Shown here: piece after piece, positions 1 to 7,661 of the stretch
Numbering within the stretch: position 1 is the first letter of the stretch
Layout: every line of letters starts with the position of its first letter
Assembly: GCF_005217525.1 (NCBI RefSeq)
Contig: NZ_PNXQ01000015.1
Coordinates: forward strand, 84,854-122,427
Direction of reading: 5' to 3'
Length of the DNA stretch: 37,574 nucleotides
From: Paenibacillus terrae
GTDB lineage: Bacteria > Bacillota > Bacilli > Paenibacillales > Paenibacillaceae
Program-made: the position numbers and the translations under genes
Notes under the pieces: model-generated
The model's database searches: none
What the model saw: the letters and a program-made list of their open reading frames with translations, nothing else
What the model was told of the DNA's origin: nothing

Positions 1-525
1 CATAATAATGGCTGTTGGTTCCTTTTCCGGTAGTTGCCGCATATTCAGATCCTTAGGCGTTAAGGGCTGTTTTTCTTTGGTTAATAGCACATTGACTTCA
101 CCGCTGGTTTCCATAATGGCAAATTCCACGTCAGACACCTTGAATACATTCTTGCTCCGCAACTGCTCCATGAGTTCATCCAGCGTAAGTCGTTCCTTTC
201 GCAGATTATCCTCTAAAATTTTGCCGTCTTTGATCAGGGTTCTGGTTTTTCCATCGGCAAAATCCCTAACCTTCTTGCTTTTAATTTGCAATATTTCAAT
301 GACAAATGTTGTTAGGACCCATACTGCCAAAGCTATAAAACCCAAGTACCAAGTGGATTCTCGTTCCATAGGAATGGTAGCGGCCAGGTTACCCATCGTT
401 ATTCCGGTGATATATTCGAACAAGGAGAGCTGGGAAACCTGACGTTTTCCAAGCATTTTGGTAATTAAAAATAATACAGCGACAGCCATTAATGTGCGTA
501 AAGCAACCTCGGCCCAATCCTGCAT
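1..525 (-). CDS. DUF421 / YetF-like membrane protein, C-terminus cut by window edge
   Basis: The minus-strand reading frame opens with ATG at 525 behind a GAGG-containing ribosome binding site and stays open to base 1, giving 175 residues without a stop, so the 3' end is outside the window. The N-terminus (MQDWAEVALRTLMAVAVLFL) starts a hydrophobic segment, followed by KMLGKRQVSQLSLFEYITGI, the family signature, and a second hydrophobic stretch (YLGFIALAVWVLTTFVIEIL). The soluble part contains LIKDGKILEDNLRKERLTLD and VFKVSDVEFAIMETSGEVNV, both typical of DUF421/YetF proteins of spore formers. These are inner-membrane proteins of poorly defined function, some linked to spores or envelope stress. 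The gene is divergent from the sulfur cluster to its right and probably unrelated to it. Confidence 0.88.
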   Translation of the reverse strand, partial: MQDWAEVALRTLMAVAVLFLITKMLGKRQVSQLSLFEYITGITMGNLAATIPMERESTWYLGFIALAVWVLTTFVIEILQIKSKKVRDFADGKTRTLIKDGKILEDNLRKERLTLDELMEQLRSKNVFKVSDVEFAIMETSGEVNVLLTKEKQPLTPKDLNMRQLPEKEPTAIIM

Positions 526-771
526 ATATTCAACCTCATTTCATTTCATTCTGCTGCAAATGCGCTGATATTCCAAGCATGTCCGCACCAAGGTTCGTTT
601 AAACTCCAATCCCTCTTATTTTAATTAACTCATCTGCCTTTAAACGATTTAAATAAGCATATTGCAACAATCCCAAGAGCAATTTCAAATCAGCAATCTT
701 GCCAGTGTACAAAGAAACTACCGCATTAAAATTTTCTATCGTTGCATTATCAATGTCTATTACACAGGCGA

Positions 772-800
772 TTGACGGAAAAGCGCAGGCAGGATACATT
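772..800 (+). promoter_or_regulatory. Sigma-A promoter of the ytnI-ytnJ-reductase unit
   Basis: TTGACG at 772-777 and TACATT at 795-800 are separated by exactly 17 bases. The predicted transcription start near 807 lies about 55 bases before the glutaredoxin-like gene at 863. A CymR-like box begins just after the -10. Confidence 0.65.
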
Positions 801-807
801 ATAGCTA

Positions 808-833
808 TAATTCTTATTTAATTCATCGGGATT
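808..833 (+). promoter_or_regulatory. CymR-like operator 1
   Basis: This 26-base element matches 18 of 26 positions with a second element at 4377-4402, including the core (A)TT-AA-TCAT-GG-ATT. Both start with TAA(A/T)(A/T)C and end in ATNGG(A/G)ATT. This agrees with my recollection of the motif bound by CymR, the Rrf2-type cysteine-metabolism repressor of Bacillota. It sits at about +1 to +26 of its promoter, where binding would block transcription when cysteine is ample. Assignment to CymR is inferred from motif and gene content. Confidence 0.6.
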
Positions 834-862
834 ATAGACATTAATTTCACGGAGGTATGTAT

Positions 863-1132
863 ATGTCATCCAAACCTAAAGTTATATTGTGGAGTAAAAC
901 AGGCTGTCACTTTTGTGGAGAGATCAAATCGTATCTGGAATCCCAAAATCAGCCCTATGAAAATATTCAGGTGGACGGAAATGATGCCCTGCGTGACGTA
1001 CTGGAGACTAAATATGGTGTTCGTTTTGTCCCTGTTGTTGAGGTAGGCGGGGATAACAAATATGAGGCACTACTCAACCCGGATCTGGAAGAGCTGGGTA
1101 AAGTGCTGGAAAGTTACAATCAGGCGGTATAA
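863..1132 (+). CDS. ytnI: Glutaredoxin-like thiol-disulfide protein (YtnI-like)
   Basis: This 89-residue protein has a thioredoxin fold. A CxxC active site (GCHFC, Cys15 and Cys18) follows the first beta strand VILWSKTGC, and a cis-proline loop (RFVPVVEV) lies in the middle. Start choice: GGAGGT at 851-856 directly abuts the upstream in-frame ATG at 857 but stands six bases before ATG 863, so 863 is preferred. In B. subtilis the equivalent YtnI is encoded in the ytmI operon, next to a flavin monooxygenase, and is thought to supply thiol redox power during sulfur release. Here it is likewise followed by the monooxygenase and a flavin reductase. The symbol rests on context plus the CxxC fold. 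A general NrdH/Grx role cannot be excluded. Confidence 0.85.
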   Translation: MSSKPKVILWSKTGCHFCGEIKSYLESQNQPYENIQVDGNDALRDVLETKYGVRFVPVVEVGGDNKYEALLNPDLEELGKVLESYNQAV

Positions 1133-1327
1133 GGGGAGAAGGCTGCGCTGCTTATCCAACATAGGCAGTGTAGACTGCGCTGCAAAAGAGTAAACTTCCT
1201 AAAAGAATCCAGGTATAGCTGCTTGCATAAGTGTAACTTCCTAAAAAGATTTAGCAGCTAAGCTGCCTTGAAAACAAATGATTTGCCGGTGGGTAACAAT
1301 TATTTTCAAGAGAGGTGTGAACATTTC
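1133..1327 (+). repeat. Leader region with short direct and inverted repeats
   Basis: The gap between the glutaredoxin-like gene and the monooxygenase holds two direct repeats. AACTTCCTAAAA occurs at 1193-1204 and 1235-1246, and G(G/A)CTGCGCTGC at 1141-1151 and 1173-1183. A perfect 8-base inverted repeat, TAGCTGCT at 1216-1223 with AGCAGCTA at 1253-1260, encloses the second copy of the 12-mer. No terminator T-run is present, so the three genes could be cotranscribed through this structure. It may be a member of a dispersed intergenic repeat family or a leader structure; the sequence alone does not decide. Confidence 0.5.
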
Positions 1328-2668
1328 ATGGCTAAAGATAGACAAATCAAATTTGGTGCCATTATTCACGGTGTTGGAGGAAGCATGACGACTTGGCGTC
1401 ACCCTGAAGTGCCTGTGGACGCGAGTGTTAATTTTGAATTTTATAAAACACAGGCGCAGAAGGCGGAGGAAGGCAAGTTTGACCTTGTTTTTATCGCAGA
1501 CGGTTTGTTCATTAACGAGAAATCCATTCCCCACTTTCTCAACCGTTTTGAGCCGATTACGATTTTATCCGCTTTGGCCGGGGTAACGAAGCATATCGGG
1601 CTGGTTGGCACGCTGTCGACTTCCTACAGCGAACCGTTTACAGTAGCACGTCAGTTTTCTTCCATTGACCATATCAGTGGAGGACGTGCAGGCTGGAATG
1701 TGGTGACTTCCCCGCTGGAAGGCTCCGCCCTTAACTTTAACAAAGGTGAGCATCCTTCACATCCAGAGCGCTACAAAATTGCGGAGGAATATTTGCAGGT
1801 AACCAAAGGACTGTGGGATTCGTGGGAAGAGGATGCGTTCGTTCGTGATAAGGAATCCGGCGTGTTCTTTGACCCTGAAAAGCTGCATACCCTGAACCAT
1901 AAAGGCGAGTTTTTCTCTGTACAGGGTCCGTTGAACATTGGACGATCCAAGCAGGGACAGCCGGTTATTTTCCAGGCAGGTTCCTCGGAGGATGGCAAAA
2001 ATCTGGCTGCCAAGGAAGCGGATGCTGTATTTACGGGACATGAAACGCTGGAGGAAGCGCAGCAGTTTTACCGTGATGTGAAGGAACGAGCGGTACGTTA
2101 TGGCAGATCCGAAGAGGATATTGTCATCTTACCGGGCATTTCACCGATTATTGGCAGCACGACGGAAGAAGCAGAGCGTAAGTATGAGGAGATTACCAAT
2201 TTGGTTACGATTGAGGCTGCTTTAAAATATTTGGGCCGTTACTTCGATCATCATGATTTCTCACAATATCCGCTGGATGAGCCATTCCCAGAGCTAGATG
2301 GTATCGGCAGCAATTCCTTCCGCAGCGGCACGGATAAAATCAAACGGACAGCCAAAGAGCAAAATCTGACACTACGCGAGGTGGCATTGCGTTCGGCAAC
2401 ACCTAGAACCGCGTTTATCGGTACAGCTGAGCAGGTGGCGGATCGGGTGCAGGAATGGTTTGAAAGAAAAGGAGCGGACGGGTTCATTATCGGTTCTGAT
2501 GTACCGTCGGGTCTGCATGATTTCGTAAACCTGGTGGTGCCTATTTTGCAGGAGCGCGGCATTTACCGTCAGGATTATGAATTTAGCACATTGCGTGAAA
2601 ACCTGGGTGTACCGATTCCTGAGAACCGCTACACAGCTGCTAAATCTAAAGTGAAGATAGACGCATAA
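1328..2668 (+). CDS. ytnJ: FMN-dependent monooxygenase, NtaA/SnaA/DszA family (YtnJ-like)
   Basis: This 446-residue bacterial-luciferase-fold monooxygenase uses reduced FMN from a partner reductase. The N-terminus ([19 protein letters not shown]) and the block [19 protein letters not shown] near residues 107-125 are hallmarks of the NtaA/SnaA/DszA subfamily, which oxidises C-S or C-N bonds. The length matches B. subtilis YtnJ. Start choice: AGAGGTG at 1311-1317 lies ten bases before ATG 1328; an upstream TTG at 1268 has no ribosome binding site. The FMN reductase follows 17 bases downstream, which fits a two-component enzyme. In B. subtilis such enzymes act on N-acetylated S-(2-succino)cysteine-type compounds to free the sulfur. 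The exact substrate here is inferred. Confidence 0.9.
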   Translation: MAKDRQIKFGAIIHGVGGSMTTWRHPEVPVDASVNFEFYKTQAQKAEEGKFDLVFIADGLFINEKSIPHFLNRFEPITILSALAGVTKHIGLVGTLSTSYSEPFTVARQFSSIDHISGGRAGWNVVTSPLEGSALNFNKGEHPSHPERYKIAEEYLQVTKGLWDSWEEDAFVRDKESGVFFDPEKLHTLNHKGEFFSVQGPLNIGRSKQGQPVIFQAGSSEDGKNLAAKEADAVFTGHETLEEAQQFYRDVKERAVRYGRSEEDIVILPGISPIIGSTTEEAERKYEEITNLVTIEAALKYLGRYFDHHDFSQYPLDEPFPELDGIGSNSFRSGTDKIKRTAKEQNLTLREVALRSATPRTAFIGTAEQVADRVQEWFERKGADGFIIGSDVPSGLHDFVNLVVPILQERGIYRQDYEFSTLRENLGVPIPENRYTAAKSKVKIDA

Positions 2669-2685
2669 CAGAAGGAGGGAAAAGC

Positions 2686-3216
2686 ATGTCCAAGGTTGTC
2701 ATCCTGTCAGGCAGTCCGTCGACACAATCCCGTCTATACGGCTTGATTAACTATACGACCGAGCAATTGCAGCAGGCTGGAGCGGAGGTCACATTGCTGA
2801 ATGTGGTCGACTTGCCAGCCGAGGATCTGGTGAGGGCTAACTTTAACAGTCCCGATATTACAGCAGCACTTGCGTTGATTGCAGCAGCAGACGCCATTAT
2901 CGTGGCTTCTCCCGTGTACAAAGCAGCCTATTCCGGCTTGTTAAAGATATTTTTGGATTTGGTGCCGCAGGAGGGGCTGCGAGGTAAGCCCGTACTTCCT
3001 TTATTTATCGGAGGTACGCTGGCTCACCTGCTGGTCATTGATTACGCTTTGAAGCCAGTGGTTAACGCGTTGGGAGGAAGACATGTTCTCGGCGGTGTGT
3101 ATGCGGTAGATCAGTGGATTGAACGGTTGCCGGATGGAGCATATGGGCTGTCGGAGGAACTGGTTTCACGGCTGGATCGCTCTGTAAAAGAGCTGACGGA
3201 GCTATTGAAGTCATAA
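2686..3216 (+). CDS. NADPH-dependent FMN reductase (SsuE/MsuE-like)
   Basis: This 176-residue flavodoxin-like protein has the FMN-phosphate loop near the N-terminus (ILSGSPSTQSR, about residues 6-16). ADAIIVASPVYKAAYSGLLK follows, as in SsuE-type reductases. It would supply reduced FMN to the adjacent monooxygenase and probably also to the second one at 7662. GAAGGAGGG precedes the ATG. The B. subtilis ytm operon carries the flavokinase gene ribR rather than a reductase at this point, so the pairing here looks more like an alkanesulfonate (ssu) module. No terminator is evident before the LysR gene. Confidence 0.9.
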   Translation: MSKVVILSGSPSTQSRLYGLINYTTEQLQQAGAEVTLLNVVDLPAEDLVRANFNSPDITAALALIAAADAIIVASPVYKAAYSGLLKIFLDLVPQEGLRGKPVLPLFIGGTLAHLLVIDYALKPVVNALGGRHVLGGVYAVDQWIERLPDGAYGLSEELVSRLDRSVKELTELLKS

Positions 3217-3234
3217 ATATTTTCAATTTTTACA

Positions 3235-3263
3235 TTGACAGGGCGTTCAGTGAGTTTTATGAT
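3235..3263 (+). promoter_or_regulatory. Near-consensus sigma-A promoter of the LysR gene
   Basis: TTGACA at 3235-3240, a 17-base spacer and TATGAT at 3258-3263 give an almost perfect promoter. A perfect 10-base inverted repeat, CAGTGAGTTT at 3248-3257 within the spacer and AAACTCACTG at 3304-3313 just before the start codon, brackets the start region. It is a possible autoregulatory site. Confidence 0.72.
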
Positions 3264-3325
3264 ACAAAAAAACCAAGTTAGCGCATTGGATAAAATGTAT
3301 TTGAAACTCACTGGGGGACTTGTGT

Positions 3326-4213
3326 ATGAATATCGAGAATATGGAAGCCTTTGTATACGTGAATCATTATGGCAGTTTTAACAAGGCGGCAGAAGCGTTG
3401 TTCTTGTCACAGCCCTCTGTCACAGCACGGATCCAGACGCTGGAGCGCGAGCTGGAATGTAAGCTGTTCGACCGCCAAAGCAAGCAAACCATTTTGACGG
3501 AGGATGGACGAAAGTTTCTTCCTTATGCCGAGCAAATGCTTCAAGTGCTGCAAAAAGGGAAGCAAAAGCTTCAACAGCGCAAAAAAACTCCTCAGCAAAT
3601 TCGAATCGGCTGCACGATATCGGTGTCGAACTATATCATTCCTGAGATATTAAAGCAGCTCCGCGCTCGTTATCCGGAGATTAACTACAAAATTGTGACG
3701 GCTACAACGGATCAACTGGTACATAAGCTGTTGAACCGTGAGGTAGACATTAGTTTTGTCCGTAAAGTGATGCATCCGGCCATTCGTACGCTTGCTTTTT
3801 ATGAAGATCCCATTTCCCTATATGTATACGACGGTCATCCGTTTATGAAGACTGGAAAGGCCAGCATACAGGATATTCAGCATGAAACGCTGGTCTTTTT
3901 TGAATGCGGATCATTGGACTGGATGAGGATTCATCGGTCTTTTGAATCACTGGAGCAACCGCCGAATATTGCCTTTCAGGTAGATAATGTGGTTACAGCC
4001 AAGAAGCTGGTGCTGGAAGCAGCGGGGATTGCCTTTTTGCCGGACGTTTGCGTGAACCGTGAGGTGAAGGATAAAAAACTGTTCCGTATTCATGTACCAG
4101 AGGTAGCCGGGGTGTCCATGCAGATTAGCATTGTGGCGACCAAGGAAGACTGTGCGGTGAACTCGGATTTTGCAGATGCACTGACAGAAGGATTTCGGGG
4201 CGCTATTTTGTAA
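3326..4213 (+). CDS. ytlI: LysR-family regulator of sulfur scavenging (YtlI-like)
   Basis: This 295-residue LysR-type regulator has the winged-helix domain at residues 1-60 (MEAFVYVNHYGSFNKAAEAL, then FLSQPSVTARIQTLERELEC) and a periplasmic-binding-like effector domain from about residue 90 (IRIGCTISVSNYIIPEILKQ). ATG 3326 is preferred over an in-frame TTG at 3320 because GGGGG at 3313-3317 is eight bases upstream. It lies directly upstream of the transporter/monooxygenase operon in the same orientation, between the two halves of the cluster, as expected for its activator. B. subtilis YtlI activates the ytmI operon and is itself repressed by CymR. Direct repeats at 4269-4324 are candidate binding sites. 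The effector is unknown. Confidence 0.85.
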   Translation: MNIENMEAFVYVNHYGSFNKAAEALFLSQPSVTARIQTLERELECKLFDRQSKQTILTEDGRKFLPYAEQMLQVLQKGKQKLQQRKKTPQQIRIGCTISVSNYIIPEILKQLRARYPEINYKIVTATTDQLVHKLLNREVDISFVRKVMHPAIRTLAFYEDPISLYVYDGHPFMKTGKASIQDIQHETLVFFECGSLDWMRIHRSFESLEQPPNIAFQVDNVVTAKKLVLEAAGIAFLPDVCVNREVKDKKLFRIHVPEVAGVSMQISIVATKEDCAVNSDFADALTEGFRGAIL

Positions 4214-4220
4214 ACCGTTT

Positions 4221-4247
4221 TTTTGCAAATGTGAGGAGTTTGCAAAA
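4221..4247. repeat. Perfect inverted repeat after the LysR gene
   Basis: TTTTGCAAA at 4221-4229 and TTTGCAAAA at 4239-4247 pair perfectly over nine bases with a nine-base loop. Each arm contains the self-complementary 8-mer TTTGCAAA. No T-run follows on either strand, so it is either a non-terminating mRNA hairpin or a paired protein-binding site. Confidence 0.5.
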
Positions 4248-4268
4248 TCCTGATTGTATGTAATGGAT

Positions 4269-4324
4269 GAAATGTTCTTTTCAAATATGCTTTTGATTTT
4301 TCAATGGTGTTATAGAAATGTTCT
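4269..4324 (+). promoter_or_regulatory. Direct repeats upstream of the transporter promoter, candidate activator site
   Basis: GAAATGTTCT occurs at 4269-4278 and again at 4315-4324. The proximal copy reads AGAA-ATG-TTCT, a small palindrome, and ends 13 bases before the -35 hexamer. Position and dyad symmetry fit a LysR-type activation site, with the upstream gene as the obvious candidate regulator. Confidence 0.45.
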
Positions 4325-4337
4325 ATTGCCTGGTGGA

Positions 4338-4366
4338 TTGACGTAAATGAGCGCAGGTGTTAAATT
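4338..4366 (+). promoter_or_regulatory. Sigma-A promoter of the tcy-ytmO-ytnL operon
   Basis: TTGACG at 4338-4343 and TAAATT at 4361-4366 are separated by 17 bases. It leads into a leader of about 100 bases that contains CymR-like operator 2. Confidence 0.65.
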
Positions 4367-4376
4367 AGTCACATCC

Positions 4377-4402
4377 TAAAACCGATTAAACTCATAGGAA
4401 TT
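4377..4402 (+). promoter_or_regulatory. CymR-like operator 2
   Basis: This element is paralogous to the one at 808-833 (18 of 26 positions identical; core ATTAAACTCATAGGAATTAT at 4385-4404). It lies just downstream of the predicted transcription start, so binding would block the operon. The two copies suggest that both transcription units answer to one cysteine-responsive repressor. Confidence 0.6.
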
Positions 4403-4475
4403 ATTAATTTATTAATGTGGCAGCTACCATGTATGTCGCAAACTGCTGATATACAAAGAGACGAGGGGGATTCAT

Positions 4476-5336
4476 ATGAAAAAGTGGTTTGCAATGTTAT
4501 CCGTTATGGCGATTATTCTGGTGTTGGCAGGCTGCGGCTCCTCTGATAATGCGTCTAACGCGTCTGGCGCGTCCGGTTCCAACGGAGACGTGAAAAAAAT
4601 TATTGTAGGTACAGGCACTCAATTTAAAAATGTATGCTTTATTGACGAAAACGGAAATTTAACAGGCTTTGACGTTGAGCTGATTAAGGAGCTGGACAAG
4701 CGCCTGCCTCAATACGAATTTGAATTTAAAACGATGGACTTCGGCAATCTGTTGCTGAGTCTGGATGCCGGTAAAATTGATCTGGTATCGCATCAAATGG
4801 AAAAAAACCCGGAGCGTGAAGCGAAGTATCTGTTCAACAAAAATCCGTACAGCATTTTCCTGAACAGAGTCGCAGTAGCAAAGGATAACAATACCATTCA
4901 CTCGATTGATGATCTGAAAGGCAAAAAGGTACTCACCAGCCCGACGAGTAATGCGGCGTATGTGTTGAAGGAATACAACAAGACGCATGGAGATGCCCTG
5001 AACATTGTCTATACAAGTGGTGCTGCCAATGATACGGTGCAACAGATTACGAGCGGCCGTATAGACGCTACCATTACGACAGACTTTGCGAACCGCTTTA
5101 ACACCGATGAAAAAGGAGAAGTAGCTCTGAAAACCGTCGGTGATCCTTTGACTCAATCGGATGTATTGTATGTACTGAACAAAAATGAGCAAGGATTGGC
5201 AGATGATCTGGATAAAGCTATTCAGGAAGTGAAGGACGACGGTACATTGTCGAAGCTGAGCATTAAATGGCTTGGAGAAGATTTCACGAAGTCTCTGGAA
5301 GATGTGAAAAAAGAAGGAACAAGCAGCAAGAAATAG
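4476..5336 (+). CDS. tcyJ: Amino-acid/cystine-type ABC transporter binding lipoprotein (TcyJ/TcyK-like)
   Basis: This 286-residue family 3 solute-binding protein has a lipoprotein signal peptide (MKKWFAMLSVMAIILVLAGC, lipobox LAGC, Cys20). The mature part opens with KKIIVGTGTQFKNVCFIDEN and GNLTGFDVELIKELDKRLP, the standard start of polar amino-acid binding proteins; the Asp-Val-Glu in GFDVEL contacts the amino-acid ligand in the family. A GAGGGGGATT ribosome binding site precedes ATG 4476. B. subtilis has two binding proteins here (TcyJ and TcyK) and this locus has one. It would deliver cystine or an S-modified cysteine to the two permeases that follow. The exact ligand is inferred from context. 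Confidence 0.9.
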   Translation: MKKWFAMLSVMAIILVLAGCGSSDNASNASGASGSNGDVKKIIVGTGTQFKNVCFIDENGNLTGFDVELIKELDKRLPQYEFEFKTMDFGNLLLSLDAGKIDLVSHQMEKNPEREAKYLFNKNPYSIFLNRVAVAKDNNTIHSIDDLKGKKVLTSPTSNAAYVLKEYNKTHGDALNIVYTSGAANDTVQQITSGRIDATITTDFANRFNTDEKGEVALKTVGDPLTQSDVLYVLNKNEQGLADDLDKAIQEVKDDGTLSKLSIKWLGEDFTKSLEDVKKEGTSSKK

Positions 5337-5354
5337 CGATAAGCTTGAATATTT

Positions 5355-5389
5355 CAGCGGTCAGGGTACCCCGTGTATTCTGACCGCTG
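5355..5389 (+). other. Intercistronic hairpin after the binding-protein gene
   Basis: CAGCGGTCAG at 5355-5364 pairs perfectly with CTGACCGCTG at 5380-5389 across a 15-base loop. No T-run follows, and the permease ribosome binding site starts 11 bases later. Such hairpins commonly protect the abundant binding-protein mRNA from 3' decay and lower permease expression. Confidence 0.6.
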
Positions 5390-5413
5390 ATGTATAGGAA
5401 AGGAGGCAGGCAT

Positions 5414-6190
5414 ATGAGCAGAGAGTTTAATATTGATTATGTTTTTAGCTTTATCCCGAAAATGCTGTCTTATTTACACATCACATTGTTTATTGTGGCT
5501 AGCTCGCTTTTGTTAGGACTAATCATCGGTTTGCTGGTTGCGCTGCCTCGTATGTATAATATTCCTTTTCTCAAACGTGTCTCACAGGTGTATGTTTCAT
5601 TTTTTCGTGGAACACCTATTCTGATCCAGCTCTTTCTGGTGTATTACGGCTTGCCTGAGCTGCTGAAGCTGGTAGATATCAATTCCTCCAGATGGGATGT
5701 GTTGTGGTTTGCCGTAGCGACCTATGCGCTAAACAGCGGGGCCTTTATTTCCGAGATTATCCGATCGGGTGTAGAGGCGGTAGATCGGGGACAAATCGAG
5801 GCAGCACAGTCGGTCGGCATGTCAGGCTATCAGACTTTTTCACGTATCATATTGCCGCAAGCGCTGGCTGTTGTGGTTCCGGTATTTTCCAATCTGGTCA
5901 TCGCCAATCTGAAGGATACTTCGCTGGCGTTTACCATTGGAGCTATGGAGATGACGGGGAAATCGCAGACACTGGGCGCGGCTACCCAGCATTTTGTTGA
6001 AACCTATATCGCGTTGTCTCTTATTTATCTGGTCGTCAGTATGGTTTTGCAAAAACTGTTCAAGGTACTGGAAAATACGCTTCTTAGGCATGAGCATCGG
6101 GATACAGTCCAAAGCGAGCGCAGGAAACGAAAAAGTTTTGTGGTGCGTTATCTGAACCCCCGTTTGAGTAAAGGAGGCAAGAGCATATGA
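5414..6190 (+). CDS. tcyL: Amino-acid ABC transporter permease (TcyL-like)
   Basis: This 258-residue inner-membrane permease of the HisM/GlnP type has about five hydrophobic segments. It carries the cytoplasmic EAA loop IEAAQSVGMSGYQTFSRIIL that docks on the ATPase, and the family block NSGAFISEIIRSGVEAVDRG. ATG 5414 follows AGGAGG (5401-5406) by seven bases; the in-frame ATG at 5390 lies ahead of that site and is not used. The C-terminal tail is unusually basic (SERRKRKSFVVRYLNPRLSK). It overlaps the next permease by four bases, indicating translational coupling and probably a heterodimeric pore. Confidence 0.92.
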   Translation: MSREFNIDYVFSFIPKMLSYLHITLFIVASSLLLGLIIGLLVALPRMYNIPFLKRVSQVYVSFFRGTPILIQLFLVYYGLPELLKLVDINSSRWDVLWFAVATYALNSGAFISEIIRSGVEAVDRGQIEAAQSVGMSGYQTFSRIILPQALAVVVPVFSNLVIANLKDTSLAFTIGAMEMTGKSQTLGAATQHFVETYIALSLIYLVVSMVLQKLFKVLENTLLRHEHRDTVQSERRKRKSFVVRYLNPRLSKGGKSI

Positions 6191-6897
6191 GTCTGGATTT
6201 TGGATTTATATATACCGCCTTTCTGGGGTTGTTCTCGGCGTTGCCCAACACGTTAATCATTACGGTGGTCTCCGTACTGGCGGGACTGGTCATCGGAATT
6301 ATAACGGCTCTGGCCCGAATTTATAAGGTGCCTGTGTTGTCCCAGATTTCCCATGGCTACGTTACCTTTATTCGGGGTACGCCGATGCTGATGCATTTGC
6401 TGCTTATTTATTTCAGTTTACCTTTGTTCATTGATGCGGGAGCCAAGCATTTTGGCTGGTCGTTTCATTCCAAAGATGTTCCCTATATGGTATTCGCACT
6501 CATTTCGTTCTCGATTACAAGTGGCGCGTATATGTCCGAGGTGGTCCGTTCCGGGATTCAATCGGTGAACCGGGGGCAAATCGAGGCGGCTTATGCGGTT
6601 GGCATGACGACGTGGCAAGTGCTGCGGCGTATCGTGTTTCCGCAGGCGTTCGTGGTCAGTCTGCCAAACCTGACGAATTCCGTTATTGGGATGCTTCACG
6701 GCTCTACGTTGGCCTTTACCGTTTCCGTCACGGAAATCCAGGCTCAGGCTGAAATTTTAGCATCTACAAACTGGAAGTACCTGGAGGTTTATATCGCGGC
6801 AGCACTGATTTTCTGGGGTTTAACGGTGCTGATTGAACGAATTTCCGGCTTGGTGGAGAAAAAAATCAATGTGTTTAATGGGGGGAGAGCATCATGA
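6187..6897 (+). CDS. tcyM: Amino-acid ABC transporter permease (TcyM-like)
   Basis: This 236-residue second permease is similar in plan to its upstream partner, with the EAA loop [20 protein letters not shown] and the block [28 protein letters not shown] lies just before ATG 6187. The start overlaps the previous stop in an ATGA arrangement, and its own end overlaps the ATPase start at 6894 in the same way, so the four transport genes are tightly coupled. Two different permeases with one ATPase are characteristic of the TcyJKLMN-type system. Confidence 0.92.
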   Translation: MSLDFGFIYTAFLGLFSALPNTLIITVVSVLAGLVIGIITALARIYKVPVLSQISHGYVTFIRGTPMLMHLLLIYFSLPLFIDAGAKHFGWSFHSKDVPYMVFALISFSITSGAYMSEVVRSGIQSVNRGQIEAAYAVGMTTWQVLRRIVFPQAFVVSLPNLTNSVIGMLHGSTLAFTVSVTEIQAQAEILASTNWKYLEVYIAAALIFWGLTVLIERISGLVEKKINVFNGGRAS

Positions 6898-7646
6898 TCC
6901 GTCTGCAAAATATAACGAAATCGTTCGGCAAGCATGAGGTGCTCAAAGGCATTGATTTAACTGTGAATAAGGGAGAGGTCGTTGTCATTCTCGGACCGAG
7001 CGGCTCGGGGAAAACGACGTTGCTGCGCTGCATCAATTATCTGGAAAAGCCGAATGACGGGGAGGTCAGCATTGGCAATTTTACAGTAAACTGCAAGCGG
7101 CCTGCGAAGAAGGATGTTTTGGCTCTGCGCCAAAAAACGGCCATGGTATTCCAGCAATACAATCTGTTCAAGCATAAAACGGCGCTGGAAAACGTGATGG
7201 AAGGGCTTGTCGTCGTCCGCAAGGTGAAGCAGGAGGAAGCGAAGAAGATCAGTATCGAAGTGCTCGAAAAGGTCGGTCTGGGCGAAAAGCTGAATCATTA
7301 TCCGAGTCAGCTATCCGGTGGACAGCAGCAGCGTGTCGGTATTGCGCGCGCTTTGGCACTGAACCCGGAAGTGATTTTGTTCGATGAGCCGACATCGGCG
7401 CTAGATCCTGAACTGGTCGGTGAGGTGCTGTCGGTTATTCGCAAGATTGCAAAGGAAGGAATTACGATGATTGTCGTCACGCATGAGATGGGCTTTGCGC
7501 GGGATGTTTCCAATCACGTGGTATTTATGGATGATGGCCACATTATCGAAGAAGGCAGCCCGGACGACATTTTCAATCGTCCCCAAGAGGAACGCACGAA
7601 GCAATTCCTGAAACGGATTACACCGGAATATAACTATTCAATTTAG
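6894..7646 (+). CDS. tcyN: Amino-acid ABC transporter ATPase (TcyN-like)
   Basis: This 250-residue ATPase has all motifs intact: Walker [10 protein letters not shown] (about residues 35-43), Q-loop [10 protein letters not shown], signature [19 protein letters not shown], Walker [15 protein letters not shown] and the switch histidine in [10 protein letters not shown]. Length and sequence are typical of GlnQ/TcyN polar amino-acid importers; no C-terminal regulatory domain is present. It energises uptake through the two permeases just upstream. GGGGGAGAG precedes the ATG, which overlaps the tcyM stop. Confidence 0.94.
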   Translation: MIRLQNITKSFGKHEVLKGIDLTVNKGEVVVILGPSGSGKTTLLRCINYLEKPNDGEVSIGNFTVNCKRPAKKDVLALRQKTAMVFQQYNLFKHKTALENVMEGLVVVRKVKQEEAKKISIEVLEKVGLGEKLNHYPSQLSGGQQQRVGIARALALNPEVILFDEPTSALDPELVGEVLSVIRKIAKEGITMIVVTHEMGFARDVSNHVVFMDDGHIIEEGSPDDIFNRPQEERTKQFLKRITPEYNYSI

Positions 7647-7661
7647 ATGGGAGAGGGAGAC

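Noticed and set aside
8..442. Plus-strand 144-codon frame
   Set aside because: It lies antisense to the DUF421/YetF frame, which has family motifs, a ribosome binding site and membrane helices; the plus-strand translation has none.
599..799. Minus-strand 66-codon frame between the DUF421 gene and the glutaredoxin-like gene
   Set aside because: No ribosome binding site, no recognisable domain, and its start codon lies inside the -10 of the ytnI promoter. It remains a weak possibility only.
4367..4475. S-box (SAM riboswitch) or T-box in the leader of the transporter operon
   Set aside because: No conserved S-box or T-box cores and no terminator in the leader; the CymR-like box gives a better account.
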